A DNA stretch of 64,000 nucleotides from Margaritifera margaritifera (GCA_029931535.1 JAQPZY010001670.1:744001-808000), one strand, 5' to 3'; positions 35,713-47,440 are shown, counted from the stretch's first letter. Program-made: numbers and translations. Notes: generated by a model not told the origin, from the sequence alone.

Positions 35713-35892
35713 GGATAAAAAATATATGTAAAATAAATAGTGCAGAAGCTTACAACAGTTCAAGATTGCAAGACAACGACATGTCAAAGTCTTTGAGACT
35801 TCAGACATTCCTTACTTATTTTTTTGCTTGGTGGTTGCTGAACTATTGCATATCGATACCGATGGTGATCTGGTGAAGCTGGAACTCTTTAA

Positions 35893-36020
35893 CGACTTCA
35901 CAGTTCTGTTAAACGTAGCGAGCCACACCATGTACAAAATTAACTACTTTACAGTTCTGCCTAGCGAGCTACACCATGTACAAAATTAACTACTTTACAG
36001 TTCTGCCTAGCGAGCCACAT
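35893..36020. repeat. ~57-bp tandem repeat, 2.3 copies
   Basis: TTTACAGTTCTGCCTAGCGA followed by GCTACACCATGTACAAAATT recurs at 35905, 35950 and 35993. Two smaller duplications follow (36080-36165, and 36230-36330 with GCATTGGTGCAGTAGTCGCA). Confidence 0.8.
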
Positions 36021-36839
36021 ATACACTATTCAGAATCATATAACAAGTTTAAGTAATTTGCACAGATACACTGAGAAAATAAAGACAGTTTATCAAATCT
36101 TCTTTATAGGACACAGACACACCGAGGAAAGACATTTTATCAGATCTTCTATATAGGATAGGAAATAACAAAGATTATTTTGTACATTGTACGATTTAGC
36201 GCTGTATGCAAACTCTTTTCTGGAATACTACATTGATACACCGCATTGGTGCAGTAGTCGCATTTGACTGGTTTTGTCGTTACTGCATTAATACGCCGCG
36301 TTGGTGCGATACTTGCATTTTACTGGTTCTGTTGTCAGCATCTTGTTGAGCAAAGTCAACAATGGAGTTCGACGCTTACAATTTAGACTTGATGACTCAT
36401 GTTTTTTGTTTTTTTTAGGATTTAGAGAAAATTTGTAGCAAGATTAAATATTCAGACATATATCTGTCCAGTTTTTAGCATGTAAGAATAGCTATAATGT
36501 TCAACACACACACAAAAGGAACGGTTGGAGAGTGGATTCGTGTTTTGGAAGAACACTTTTATCTATCTATCCAAAGAAATAATGGCGTATTTAAAATTTT
36601 GTATAGGTTATGCATTCGACTTGCTTTCCGCAAGAATGTGCATGTTTTACATTCACACTCGCCCGTCAGTCGGGCATAGTACATTTTCTTCATCGACGAG
36701 TAACATGGCATATTGGTAGAATTCTTTTTCTCGGGAAATCAAACTTAAGATCACGTTTTAAAAAGATATAAATACCTTATTTCATAAGCAAAATCATACA
36801 ATTTTTGCATGTCATTTTTAATTCACTAACTTATCAGAC

Positions 36840-37445
36840 AGCACACTTTGTGTCAAAGTTGGTCAAATTCTGTTTAGCGGTTTTTGAGATAAAGATGTGT
36901 AAAAGCTTTTTATTTTTTGTGACGGCGGCCATATTTGATGTCGGAACGGCATCATTTGTATAAATCTGAAAGGCATTTAAGCTAGGATACTTTGAATCAA
37001 CTTTGGTCGAATTCTGTTCAGCGGTAATTTGGAAGAGTTAAATAAAGGTTAGTACATAACATCAGTAATATATGAAGGCAGATTGGCATCACTGTACAAA
37101 ACGTAACAATCCTTCATGCCAGCACACCTTTTCTAAAATTTGGTCAAATTCTGTTCAAATGGTTTTTGAGAAGACGTTTCAAAGAGATTCTATTTTTAGT
37201 AATGGTAGCCAAATTTGATGGTGGGTTGCATAATTTGTACAAATATGAAAGGTCATTATGGCAGGGTGCTTTCTATAAAATCATGTGAAGTCCTGCTGAG
37301 CAGTTTTTGAAAAGAAGCAATTTTTAAAGCAAAATTTAAACAATCTCCTCTTTTAGTAGCGATGATCCAATTTAAAGGTAGATCGTCGTAATTTTTACAA
37401 ACTTGACAGCCCTCTATACCTGGATTCTTTCTGTCAAATTCTTTT
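36840..37445. repeat. ~140-bp degenerate tandem array, about four units
   Basis: TTGGTCAAATTCTGTTCAGC-like blocks recur near 36860, 37002, 37140 and 37283. Each unit has GGTTTTTGAGA..., then GGCGGCCATATTTGATGT or a variant, then ATCATTTGTATAAATCTGAA. Confidence 0.75.
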
Positions 37446-37476
37446 AATCGAAGTGACCCTTAAATACTGATTCGAG

Positions 37477-37740
37477 TAGTTTGCAGGCAAATTACGCTCT
37501 TGCCGCAGATGCGGCGACCGACGATCATAGCGCAGTGCAGCTGTAAGTTATGAAAAAACTCGTGCAGGCTTCCCACAATTGCGCTGACTGCCAGCGGGGA
37601 CCGTGGGAACGGTAGACTAACAGGCGGCTGACAGAAACTGGCCATTGTGTATGTTGAGCTGCGCGTCCATGATGATATATATGTACGTGTTCAACACGCC
37701 TGCCGCCTGGGACGTCTTTCCAAATTGCAGCGTATGCCTT
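37477..37740 (-). pseudogene. Duplicated end of the Polinton-like capsid gene
   Basis: This stretch repeats 39146-39405 with roughly 85% identity by eye, including the minus-strand frame ending AGVLNTYIYIIMDAQLNI. It is a short piece of the capsid pseudogene described at 39297-40290 plus the DNA just beyond its 3' end. The join to the polymerase-like DNA at about 37740 is abrupt. Confidence 0.65.
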
Positions 37741-37759
37741 CGCCTGGCCATAGACATTT

Positions 37760-38870
37760 CATTTCGCGGAAGTGCGCAAGATAGAGTTCTACGAAGGCGA
37801 TATCTGGGAGGCCATCCAGAGGCCACAAGAGACGAACCAAAGGCTGTGTGGGTTATGGTGGTGAGATGGCAAACAATTAGACCCCAAGCTTGGCATGTGG
37901 AGCAGTTCGGCAGATGAGAGGTGCTTCAGAACCCGAGAAAAGCACGAGCCGAGTATGAGGATATGTAGCAGGTACACAGGCACGCGTGAAGCCGCCGAGC
38001 AGCTGGCGGCCAAAGCCATGGTAGCAAGAGAACAAAACGGCTGGAAACCCACGCCCGTGGCCATGCGTCGAGTTCGAACATGGAGAACTATGGAACAGCC
38101 CCAGCGGCTACAATGTGTCGGAGATTGTATGCCTCGACATGGCCGCCTGTTATCCGGGCAGCTTCCTGGGCATGAGAGAGTGCGCCCCGTCCTTTAAACG
38201 GTTTGGCCACCCGTGCGAAGGAATGGCACGTGTGACTATTACGTCCCTCTCAGCATTTGCGCAGATCTTACGGGATTCGCTCAGGTGCGGTCCTGGGCCT
38301 TCGCGCTCGACTGTCACTCGGTCATTCCCGCCTGGTTCAGCCGCCACTTAATCAAACCCAGAGAAAACGAGCCGCCCGTAACGACCGTGGCTGGGCCCCA
38401 ATCGAGCTGCTGCGGCTTATGATCGAGACTGGCGTGCTCACGCACCTCGAAGTGGCTGAGACCATCGTCTCCTACAAAAGCAGACAAAGGTTTGGTTGCC
38501 AGGCGGCTACGGAATAGGGCGTATCATCATTGGCAAGTTCACAGCCGGCAGCGCGAACGGCTCCAAGCACACAACGCGCCGCATGGTTACTTACAAGTAC
38601 GAGCTGGACTAGGCGAACACGCTGGTCGATTATGATACGGCGCAGCAGGGGCACATCATCACGTACTACGACGGCTAGCAGCCGCAGTACACGCACCTCC
38701 AGGCATCCATGCTAGGATACGTGAGCATCAGCCCTCATTAACATGCTGCAAAGGTTCCCCGCCAAGGCCGTGAGAGTCAAAACTAACTCCATCTACATCT
38801 AGCCTATGCACCTAGCCCTGTTGGACGGGGTCCCAGCTTCCACGTAAAGGAGCCCTTGTGCTTCGAATGC
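37760..38870 (+). pseudogene. Family-B DNA polymerase remnant, Polinton/adintovirus-like
   Basis: Recognisable pieces lie in several plus-strand frames. The stretch 38115-38170 contains LDMAACYPGSF, which resembles polymerase-B motif A (D..SLYPS type). At 38770-38802 VRVKTNSIYI resembles motif C (.TDS.), with the metal-binding Asp replaced by Asn and a TAG directly after. Stops (TAG at about 38609 and 38677) and frame changes break it throughout, so it cannot be functional. Protein-primed B polymerases of this kind replicate Maverick/Polinton elements and related adintoviruses. Its neighbour on the opposite strand is a capsid-like pseudogene, which fits that origin. High GC sets the block apart from the AT-rich host DNA. 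Confidence 0.6.
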
Positions 38871-38879
38871 CTCATCCTC

Positions 38880-39296
38880 TAATATAATGACCCAGCATGG
38901 CGTCTGACATAGGTGAGCGTAGTAAGGGCCGTTTCTTTATGCCGGACGCCAGAAAGAAAAGCACAGTTGTCGAGCAGAAATAGAGTGGTGGTTTCCTCCA
39001 ACATTTTAGCGAGCGCACAAAGCAAGGCATTCAGATCATAGCCCTCAGGGTGGACCAAAATTAATCCTTTGTCTTTTTACCGCTGTCGCTTGCCTTGTTG
39101 CGGCGTATAGTATGACATATGATGACGTAATCGAAGTGATCCATAACTACTTATTCGAGAAGTTTGCAGGCAAATACGCTCTTGACGCAGCCGCAGCGAC
39201 CGACAATCACATCGCAGTGCGGCTGAAAGCTATGAAAAACGTGTGCAGACTTCCCGCGCTTGCGCTGACTGCCAGGGGGACCGTGAAAACGGCAGA
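38880..39296 (+). pseudogene. Unassigned short frames within the Polinton-like block
   Basis: A plus-strand frame from 38899 reads MASDIGERSKGRFFMPDARK, then stops (TAG). Another from 39112 reads MTYDDVIEVIHNYLFEKFAG, then AVRLKAMKNVCRLPA, and its first half is repeated at 37477-37616. They may be remains of small virion or accessory genes of the element. No function can be given. Confidence 0.35.
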
Positions 39297-40290
39297 CTAC
39301 CAGGCGGTTGACAGAAACTTGCCATTGTGTATGCTTAGCTGCGCGTCCATGATGATGTATATGTACGCGTTCAACACGCCTGCCGCCTGGGACGTCTTTT
39401 CGATTTGCTGCGTTATGCCTTCGTTCGCATTTTCGATGCGCCTTCCTGACCCGTTTAACATGTGCTCTTCCGTCGACCTCATATCGATGACAAGGGCAAA
39501 CCGGTTTTGGTAGAATGCACCAATATCGATCTCTGGCTTTCTCCCACTGCTGGTATAGCACCAGCCCATGGACATAGATCTGATTTGGGACACTCAATCG
39601 TCGCCGACACCTTATGGATATGGGGGTTGTACCAATACTCGGTTTCGCGTCCGAAATCAGCGTTGCGTGCCACATCCTCGAAGAGCATAACTACTGCCTT
39701 CATGCGTTTTTGAGGGCGTGTTTATGTTGATGTTCAACGTACTGTCGCTCTTTTTTAGCACCAACATGCGATTATGCAGCACTATGGAGTACAAGATTGC
39801 CACTTTCCCCCATGTACTGCTGCCGGAACTTATGCGCGAACTCTGCGTGGGTCAAAACGTCAAACTCCAGAGAGATACCGCTGATGGTGTGGCTCGCCCT
39901 TTTGTTTGTGCTCTGGATCACGCTGCCGTAGTCGTGAAAAACCGGCTCGAATGTGAGGCGGTCTGAAAGGCCAGACAGGTAGTATGGCACGTGATCATTC
40001 AGCAGCTCTTAAGTCAAGCGCACGAAGAAGCGGTTTCCAAACGCGGCAGCAATAGACGCGTCAGGCTTGCTGGCGGCAACGACTTTACCAGCGCCGACAC
40101 GTATGGCGACAGTGTTCGCGTTCTGGATGCCCTTGTCCATCGTGTTGGTCCTCTCTTTTTCCGTCAGCCAGATGCTTTGTAAACGCCCAAAATTACAGCG
40201 CCGTCGATACTGGCCAGCTCATTGCCCTCGAGCTTGACACTCATCTTCTTGACGATGGCGCGACCACGATTTAATAGTTGGCGTCAACCG
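39297..40290 (-). pseudogene. Double-jelly-roll major capsid remnant, Polinton/adintovirus-like
   Basis: On the minus strand, pieces in more than one frame follow in order: AAAFGNRFFVRLT then TAA (about 40010-40050); HVPYYLSGLSDRLTFEP and SGISLEFDVLTHAEF (39810-39990); TEYWYNPHIHKVSATIE (39600-39660); RFALVIDMRS and AGVLNAYIYIIMDAQ (39310-39500). The order and the motifs resemble the major capsid protein of Polinton/Maverick elements and adintoviruses. Stops (TAA, TGA) and at least two frame changes are present, so the gene is dead. The pieces at 39703-39479 and 39593-39297 are in different frames. Confidence 0.6.
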
Positions 40291-40364
40291 ACGCTGCTGT
40301 ACCGCCGATCAGAGCAATTTTGAATGCCAGCCTGGCGGTGCCGAGCACAACAATATCGTTGCCA

Positions 40365-40490
40365 CCCTATGTTGGGAAATCTGACAGTAAGCATATGGGT
40401 TTGGTCTATGGTGCTTGGGTTGTTATCTTTGCCACTGAATTTGAGAAATCTAATAGTAAGCATCTGGTTTTGGTCTATGGTGCTTGGGTT
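40365..40490. repeat. ~64-bp tandem duplication
   Basis: TTTGGTCTATGGTGCTTGGG, with flanking AGTAAGCATATGGG / AGTAAGCATCTGGT, occurs twice 64 bases apart. Confidence 0.85.
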
Positions 40491-40494
40491 GTTG

Positions 40495-40692
40495 TCACAA
40501 CATTGGTGCTCCGGGCCCCTTGAAGCGGAATCGGTCGAGTTTTTTTCCCATATTGAATAGAATGTTGTGCAAGTCACAACACGCATGTGGCAATGTGCTA
40601 TTGGAGTTTACGTGTCCTTTCTTGAATAAGCGTGCATAGTTGTGTTCCAGCAGAGCAAAACATTGCTGAGGGTGACCTTCAAATGGACGCAT
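40495..40692 (-). pseudogene. Possible PIF/Harbinger transposase C-terminal fragment
   Basis: The minus-strand frame contains LEHNYARLFKKGHVN and TLPHACCDLHNILFNMG. The latter resembles the end of the Harbinger nuclease domain (DDE_Tnp_4), which typically has '..ACC.LHNI'. No upstream catalytic part is visible. It could also be a coincidence in a 65-codon frame. Confidence 0.35.
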
Positions 40693-41209
40693 TTGGTCCT
40701 CGTGAAAATCGGCTCAACGAAGATGATATAGAAGAACCTACCTTAGAAGAAAACCAACAAATAACTGAATTAGAAAATCGCCTGAAGAACGTTTGTGGAG
40801 ATGATCTGATAGAAATTAAAAATATCCTTCGCAATTATAAGGTTGACACCTTCTTTACGGCTAATGGCATAAATGAAAGGAAAGTTTAGCGTAGATCCTC
40901 CTGGTGGCAACATGCAACTCTGGAGGTATAGCCCTCTCGAATTAATGAAAGCTGGAATACTGGTTCCATAAAACTTTCCTACCTAGCACAAATGAAAGGT
41001 ACAGGCATATACGAGAAACTAGGCATACAGTGGCCACTGTGGCGGCCAAGAGTAAGCAGCAAGTCCTTGCAAAAGCTGCAAATGGTGCGAGATGCAATCA
41101 AGGCCGAAACCGGCGGGCTGACCGATATTGATCTACTCTCCGTGGCTGAGTCCACGGAAACCATTGTCAAGGAAGTTGCAATAAATGATCATTCATTCAT
41201 TCAGAAGTA

Positions 41210-41940
41210 GTGACAAGATTTTCATGATGGCCACTGTGATGGCCATGTTGGATGTCTGAGCGGCACAATTTTCATTTAGGACCAACTAGATATCATAAAA
41301 AGTCTTTTAGCGAAAATCCCATGTAGATATGACCATCCAATCAGAAGTAGTGCTAAGATTTTCAAGTTGGCTGCTGTGGCAACCATATTAGACATAAGAT
41401 CGACACCATTTTCATTTAGAACCAGCCAGCCATCAGAATAAGTCTTCTGGTGAAAACTTCATGTAAATATGACTTCCCGTTCAGGAAAAGTAGTGACAAG
41501 ATTTTCAAGATGGCTGCCATGGTGTGCTTATTGGACATCAGATCAGCACCATTTTCATTTAACACCAACTAGACATCATTAGCTGAAAACTCCATGTTGA
41601 TATGACCATCCATTGAGGAGTAGCAATAACAAGACTATGGATCAGATCGGCACAATTTTCATTTAGGGTCAACCAAACATCAAAAGTCCATCAGGGAAAA
41701 CCCCATGTTGATATGACCATTCATTCAGGAGGAGTAGCAATAACAAGACTTTCAAGATGGATGCTGGGGTGGCCAATTTGTTTTGGAGTGGCACCGTTTT
41801 CATTTAGAACCAACAAGACCATGGGATGTATATGTGTGTAAAGTTTTGTATCAATCCTCTATGTTGTTTAGGAAAGGTAACGTTAACAAACTTGTGCTAA
41901 CAGATGGATGGACAACTGATGAAAAACCATCCCATCTCTT
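41210..41940 (+). repeat. ~140-bp repeat family (AAGATGG family), array 2
   Basis: AAGATTTTCAAGATGGCTGC, CACCATTTTCATTTAGAACC and CCATGTTGATATGACCATCC recur about five times. The right edge, AACAAACTTGTGCTAACAGA, is the complement of the left edge of array 1. Confidence 0.85.
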
Positions 41941-41984
41941 CTGGCATATGACTCCCCCCCCCCAATATTATATAATTGTTCAAA

Positions 41985-43690
41985 CACGTGCTATAAATGC
42001 ATCCACTTGTCCAGGACAAGTGGCTTCAGAATATTCACTTGCCCCATCTACCTTTTCACTTGTCCCAAAATTTTAATCACTTGTCAAGATTTGATGAGAT
42101 GTATGCACTTTAATCCATAGAAAGAACAAACGAAATAATGCACATTTTTATTTCTTAAATGAATTTTTCAAAAACATAGGTTGATATTATACATTTTGTT
42201 ACAGGAGAGGTTTTCAGTTTTCCACTGTCCATGTATCTTATATGCACTATTTTTTGCTCCGATGTGGTAGCATCAGTACTTCCATCAGCATATATGGAAA
42301 GGAATTTACTGGAATTCAGACTTTCCCTAACTTCTTAAGACTTGATTGATTGACAGAACAAAGTCTCCTGCTCTGAATCTGTTCTTTTATATTAGCACCA
42401 AGTTCAACAGCATTCTTCTCCTGGAGTGCACACAAAATTTCCATATCAGAAAATGGTTTTCCATAACAGGCTAGATTGCCCGTGTTAAAGAGAGCTCACA
42501 TTTTTTTTTCATTTCAGTCACATTTAGTTCTGAAAGGGTCTTTCCTAATGTAGTGTTAGCAACTATAATCTCAGGGATTTTCTGCACATTGGCTAGTGTC
42601 ATGCATATACTGTGCTGCAACGGGCCTTGTGCGGTCCAGAACTGTCACGAGACTTGGTTGGTTCAATCCTGAATGTCAGTTCCATTGACAAATACACTAG
42701 TTAAATTTCCAACCTGTGCAAGTTTGGAATATTGTTTGCATTAAGTGCAAAACATTTTTCCTTCGGAGTTAATGAATTCAAGCTAGGGATAACTGTCAAC
42801 ATTATGCAGCTGAAAATGTATCTCTCTCTTAGTAGTGTCATATTTGACATTTTGTTGTTGCCACCGAGTCTGGCTTATGTCTCTTTAAGAAATAGTTACC
42901 TCACACTCAATGGCAGTCTTATGTTTTACCCCTCCACTTTCACATGAATTTTCATTCATTGAACCTTCCTTTATAACTTCCTTGTGAAAATACTTTAGTA
43001 AACTCATTTTATTCACATAGTAAATATCACCTTGCTTGACAACTACTTCTAAAGTGATCACAACATACATTTTGTCCTTTAAATATAACAGACACAGCTC
43101 CTCACTTGTTTTGCTTTAAATGCATTATTGGACGTGGAAGTTAATCCTCTAAATTAAAGAATCATCACTGCCATTTAATCAGTTCATAAAGGGAACCGAC
43201 ACTAATGTCAGTAAAGTGCCTTTCATCCATTTGATTGGATTGACTTGCTGGATTGAAATAAAAGCGCAAGTCGTTCGCGAGGATCTTGTTTACATAATAC
43301 AATGAAGCCGTTTTAAACATTGCTAATTAACCATACCGGCTTTGTTTTGTTTCACGTGTTTTGATTGGCTTAGCGCAATATGCAGTCAAGTGGTAATAGC
43401 ACGTGTGCACATGCATCAAGTTATCAACAACCACTGGCAGGTGTGATACAGAATGTTAATAAATACATGGAGAGGGGTAGAATGAAGCATTCAGTATGCC
43501 TGGAGGGCATGAATGGCCAGATAAAGGTAGATAAAGTTATTATGGCATGAAACAAGCATTTACCCGACTTTTTTTAAAATAGGAAAAAAGCACTTGTCCC
43601 AGACTAGCAACATGGAAAATTTTACTTGCCCGACTTCAAAAATGAATAGTCTGGAATGTCGGACTATGGGATTTGCTCAGCCCTGAAATG
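41985..43690 (-). pseudogene. Decayed hAT-like transposase element
   Basis: On the minus strand, 42480-42370 reads LACYGKPFSDMEILCA and LQEKNAVELGANIKEQIQS. After a TAA in the same frame, 42320-42190 reads ESLNSSKFLSIYADGSTD, then EQKIVHIRYMDSGKLKT. The pattern 'PFSDF..L..LQ..NG' followed by 'I..DGSTD......IVY.RY.' is that of the hAT-type transposase core found in ZNF862-like domesticated genes. Both edges carry 'CACTTGTCC' stretches (42008-42066 and 43590-43640). A solo piece lies at 4425-4492. Further upstream sequence (42500-43100) is too broken to read. Confidence 0.6.
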
Positions 43691-44780
43691 GGTGTCCTAA
43701 TTTTCTAAATTCATATGACGCAATGTGCCAGCCTTTCAGCACCCCTGTAGCAAAACCGCTTTGTTCCTTTCAGAAGGTCCCACCAATCTTCAAGTGACTG
43801 ATTGGCTTTTTCTAGATGCACTGCATAAATCAGACCAAATAGCTTTTAAGGCAGTCCCGTGGTGTATAAAAAGTGCCCAAAAAAATGGTGCCCACAAAAT
43901 TATTGGGCCTCTAGAGTCACTTTTTTGTGGTCTCCAGAGATCATCATAGTTTTGGGTTTTGCCGGGGTGGGGGGCTGTTGGCAGGGTCGAAAATGATGAA
44001 AGAGGAGTTAAAATGACCAAACTTTTGGTATGACCGGTCTCCCTGCTTCTGCTCTTATGCAGTTTCATTGGGTCAGTTTTGAAGCTTGAAGTGCCCCTCA
44101 TTCAAGTTTTTTCAGATAGGTGAGGAAACTTTCTACAATATTCACAGCACAACTCATTTTCTCCTGAATCATATTCAATCCAGGGTCATTTTTCATTCCT
44201 GTGGAGAAATTTTCTTGTGCATTTCTCTTTTTCATTTCTTTTTATTTTTGCACAACTGCTAATCAGAATTGTCATTATAATTCAGCCTTTTTTAGGGTGT
44301 ACTTGTGCTTGTCATCTAGATTTGTGGGCTTTTTCAAAAACCTCAAGAGACTCAAAGAATTAGGGAATTTCCAATCAAATGTCAGCATAAATTGCCTTTC
44401 TTGGATAACTAATTGCCCCCATTTCATAAGCCAAATTGCAAAAATGAATTATTTTTATATTGTGCTTTTATCTCATTCTAATAAATGGTAAGCATTTACC
44501 TTTTACCTGACAGCAGTTTGTCCAGGGCAAATTACTGTTCATAGGTAAAGCAAGCAATCATGTTGAAAGATTTGTTTAACCGAGGTACATGGTCAATCTT
44601 GACTGGTCTTTTGATAAAATGGCTCGTTTCACGGGGAGTAAAAACCCCAAGGAATATTCTATTCATTCACATTAGGCACATGTGGAGTCTGGCTGACTGT
44701 TTAAAGGTGTGTCCCAAGTTCTATAGACCTTGGAATTAAGATGTAAGATAAATTAAAAGAAACAAAGGACAAGTTGTGAT
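43691..44780. other. No gene recognised
   Basis: This lies beyond the 3' end of ATP5MF. The minus-strand open frame at 43790-44101 and the plus-strand one at 44201-44491 show no family features. Confidence 0.4.
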
Positions 44781-44787
44781 ATTAAAA

Positions 44788-44793
44788 TTTATT
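44788..44793 (-). terminator. ATP5MF: AATAAA polyadenylation signal of ATP5MF
   Basis: On the minus strand AATAAA lies about 160 bases after the ATP5MF stop codon, with TG-rich DNA (CACAACTTG complement) soon after. Confidence 0.6.
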
Positions 44794-44954
44794 TCAAAAA
44801 TCTATTTTAGTATTTTTATCATTTTCAACCAGAGTAATATTTCATATCTCTGTGATACATAGTTCAATGCAATGTCATTCTTCTAAGGAAAAAGATCAAA
44901 CAATTCCATAAATGTCAAACCAAATGGGGAAAAGTACTAAGTTTCATCTTCTCA

Positions 44955-44983
44955 TCAATGGTATTTAGAATGTCTTTCATATT
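44955..44983 (-). CDS. ATP5MF: ATP synthase subunit f, last coding exon
   Basis: A long T-rich tract ending TTTTGCAG precedes 29 coding bases. They join CAC-A of the previous exon to give HKYERHSKYH and TGA (44955-44957). This matches the conserved C-terminus of subunit f, which ends in a basic '..H.R..KYH'. The exon is very short, yet phase, acceptor and protein end all agree. Subunit f is a small single-pass inner-membrane protein of the Fo part of mitochondrial ATP synthase, where it helps hold the peripheral stalk and dimer interface. Confidence 0.88.
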
Positions 44984-45599
44984 CTGCAAAAGAAAAAATA
45001 AAAGTCATTAAGCAAACATTATTATCATTTCTTCATTGAGAAAATTTAATTATTTGATTTCTGATATATGCTCTATTCAGCATCTGACCATACGTTTTGC
45101 TTTTACACTTCAATGTTGCCAAGTGATTTACAAATGAATTAGTAATCCGGTTTGGAATTTATTTGTGAAATTGGTTAGTATCTTCACAGAAATGTGCAGT
45201 TTCTGTGCATAGGTAAATACCAGTCTAGGTTGTAAACAAACAAACAAAAAAATTACAGAAAGAAAAACTCTTGTAAACAAAAAAAAAAGCCTAAAAATAT
45301 CTTGGTTTTATTATTCATACAAGCAAATTCAACTGATTTTTGTTAGTAATAGTTTCCATTTTTATCATTCTCTGATTCAGTTCATAAGGAAAGTGTTACC
45401 AAAATCTTCTGCATCTTCCTTGCAAAAACTTAATTACAAAACTTCAACACTGACAATGCCACCATCACTGCCATAAATGTGCTACCTATGTTTCATTGTT
45501 CTTATGCAGATGAGACAATAAAACATCTCATAATGGCTGCTTATTTCGTAAAGACAAGAGACCCCCTTTTTGTACATCCCACCCTTTTATCTAGCTACA

Positions 45600-45845
45600 A
45601 AATAACAAACCTGAACATGGAGCTTAATCTGAGAAGAGTAATGTCAATGACACATTATACTCCCTCCCCGTGTTTAAAAATGCTCCACCATTTTATCTAC
45701 CTACAAAGTGAAAAACTTTAAAACTGAGCTTAATCTAACAAGTATATCATGAACGACACATTATACTCCCTCCTGTGCTGAATAGTCCTCAAACAAGAGT
45801 ACTGTGAACGACACATTATACTCCCTCCCGTGTTTAATAGTCCTC
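45600..45845. repeat. irregular short repeat (ACACATTATACTCCCTCC)
   Basis: GACACATTATACTCCCTCCC with flanking GTGTTTAA recurs at 45649, 45757 and 45813, within ATP5MF intron DNA. Confidence 0.65.
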
Positions 45846-45847
45846 TA

Positions 45848-45931
45848 TGTAGTATGTATGTATGCACGTATGTATGTATGTATGTATGTATGTATGTATG
45901 TATGTATGTATGTATGTATGTATGTATGTAT
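45848..45931. repeat. (GTAT)n microsatellite followed by a SINE-like tail
   Basis: About 19 ATGT/GTAT units. The DNA after it (GCACTTAATGGCACCTCAGC) also occurs at 49371-49390, so the microsatellite probably abuts a dispersed element. Confidence 0.93.
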
Positions 45932-46685
45932 TAGCACTTAATGGCACCTCAGCACAAAAATGGCTACACTGTGCCAATTATTGGTAAAGTTTTAAAAATG
46001 TTAAAATGAAGAACTGCACAAAACTTTAGGGAGATAAACCCTTTCAAACTAATGTAAACATGAAGTACAACAGGATAGAATATAAAAGGCAAAAATGTTA
46101 AAATTCTGTAAAAAGGTAAACAAAATAAAAGATAAAGGTAACACATGTAAACTCTTGAAAAAAGTATGCTAAAAAATCTTTATTTAACCACATTCCCTCA
46201 AAAATCATCATAGTTTCTTCATCAAGTTCACATACAAAAAAAAAATGTCTCACAGAGTGAAAGTCGACATGTTAAACAAGAATGTGTTCAACTGTCAGTG
46301 GATATGTGTGGTAAATACACCAACAGTACAGTACCTAGATCTCTCAACTTGACGTAATCTTAAAGGTTTGTTTGTTTTATTTTTTAATTTTCAAGTGGCG
46401 ATGGAAATCATCTTTCCTGCCATAAGGCATACTCAAATCAACATAACATATCCAATAAATGTAATTACTGCCTATCCTGCTTTTTTCCCCCAAATCTTAA
46501 TATTCCTTTTTCTACTTCAATGTTATTTAAACTTTTTAAGAGGCTTATTGTCCCTTTCATATTCAAAGTGTTTTTGTTTGTTCTATGCCATTTCTAGACA
46601 ATGCTATAAGTACCAGCTTGATCATGCAAGCATTTTGCATGAAAAATATGGGCAGTTGAAAGCATCTGAGGTACTACTGTAAAAG

Positions 46686-47440
46686 TTAGACTGATTCCCC
46701 GACCAACTCCACTGAATCCAATATGAAACCCAGATCTGGATCAAACATGGGCAAGCCAGTTTCCGGATTTGACTGTAACAATTGTATTTTCATCATTTTT
46801 GCTGTTATTCTGCAAGACCGTAATTTAACGGTCATTTCAGTCAGACTTATGGTCAAATCATAAGAGCTGGCAGGTCTGTATGAGGGACATCCCTCTCCAA
46901 TGATGTGTTTGATGTTCTGAGCTGCTTTGTGGAATTTTCTTTTCCACATATTTTCCCAAGTATGAAGAACATACTGATTTATATAACATCTGAGGACAGA
47001 ATATCGAATCTTCCATCTGTAAACAGGTGACTGTAGGGCAGCTTTCACTGCTTTATCTGCCCTTTCATTACTCTTAATGCCAATGTGACTTGGCACTAAC
47101 AGTAAAGAATACTTTTTCCAGATTGTATCAGCAAATAACATTTCTGTAAGATCTGGGATATTAACTGGTTATCAAATTTCATGTTTTGAAAGGCTTTAAG
47201 TGTGAAAACAGAATCTGAAAAGATGACAAAATTTAATTTTTTTAAAGGTTTCAATGTAGTTCCAAGAGTTGAATATGGTTTTAATTTCAGTGGTAAAAAT
47301 GGAGGCTTTATCTAGTAGCTGGCTAGAAATGGTGCCATAGGATGCAGCAACATCAGATCCAACCCTGTCTCCATCTTCTGAATTGTCTGTACACAGGGAT
47401 ATATGATCACAATAGGAGCCTTTGATTTCATTGAATTTAA
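46686..47440 (-). pseudogene. Non-LTR retrotransposon RNase H remnant
   Basis: On the minus strand, about 47420-47330 reads CTDNSEDGDRVGSDVAA and DKASIFTTEIK, like the RNase H opening 'YTDGS..D..VG' and 'ASIFTAE..AI'. After stops, the frame from 47141 reads LLLVPSHIGIKSNERADKAV, the classic RNase H end 'W(V)PSH.GI.GNE.AD..A'. The rest (to 46686) has the Cys/His-poor tail seen in Jockey/I-type LINE ORF2 ends. The first catalytic Asp survives and 'G' is replaced by N. No reverse transcriptase part is visible. It sits in the ATP5MF intron. Confidence 0.75.

Noticed and set aside
38600..38810. TAG stops in the polymerase remnant as a sign of amber recoding shared with the transposon
   Set aside because: Three TAGs occur here, but the neighbouring capsid remnant has TAA and TGA and several frame changes, which is ordinary decay.
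40632..40889. 85-codon acidic plus-strand frame (LNEDDIEEPTLEENQQ)
   Set aside because: Looks protein-like in composition, but has no motif, no promoter and no splice context. It lies between transposon debris and a repeat array.
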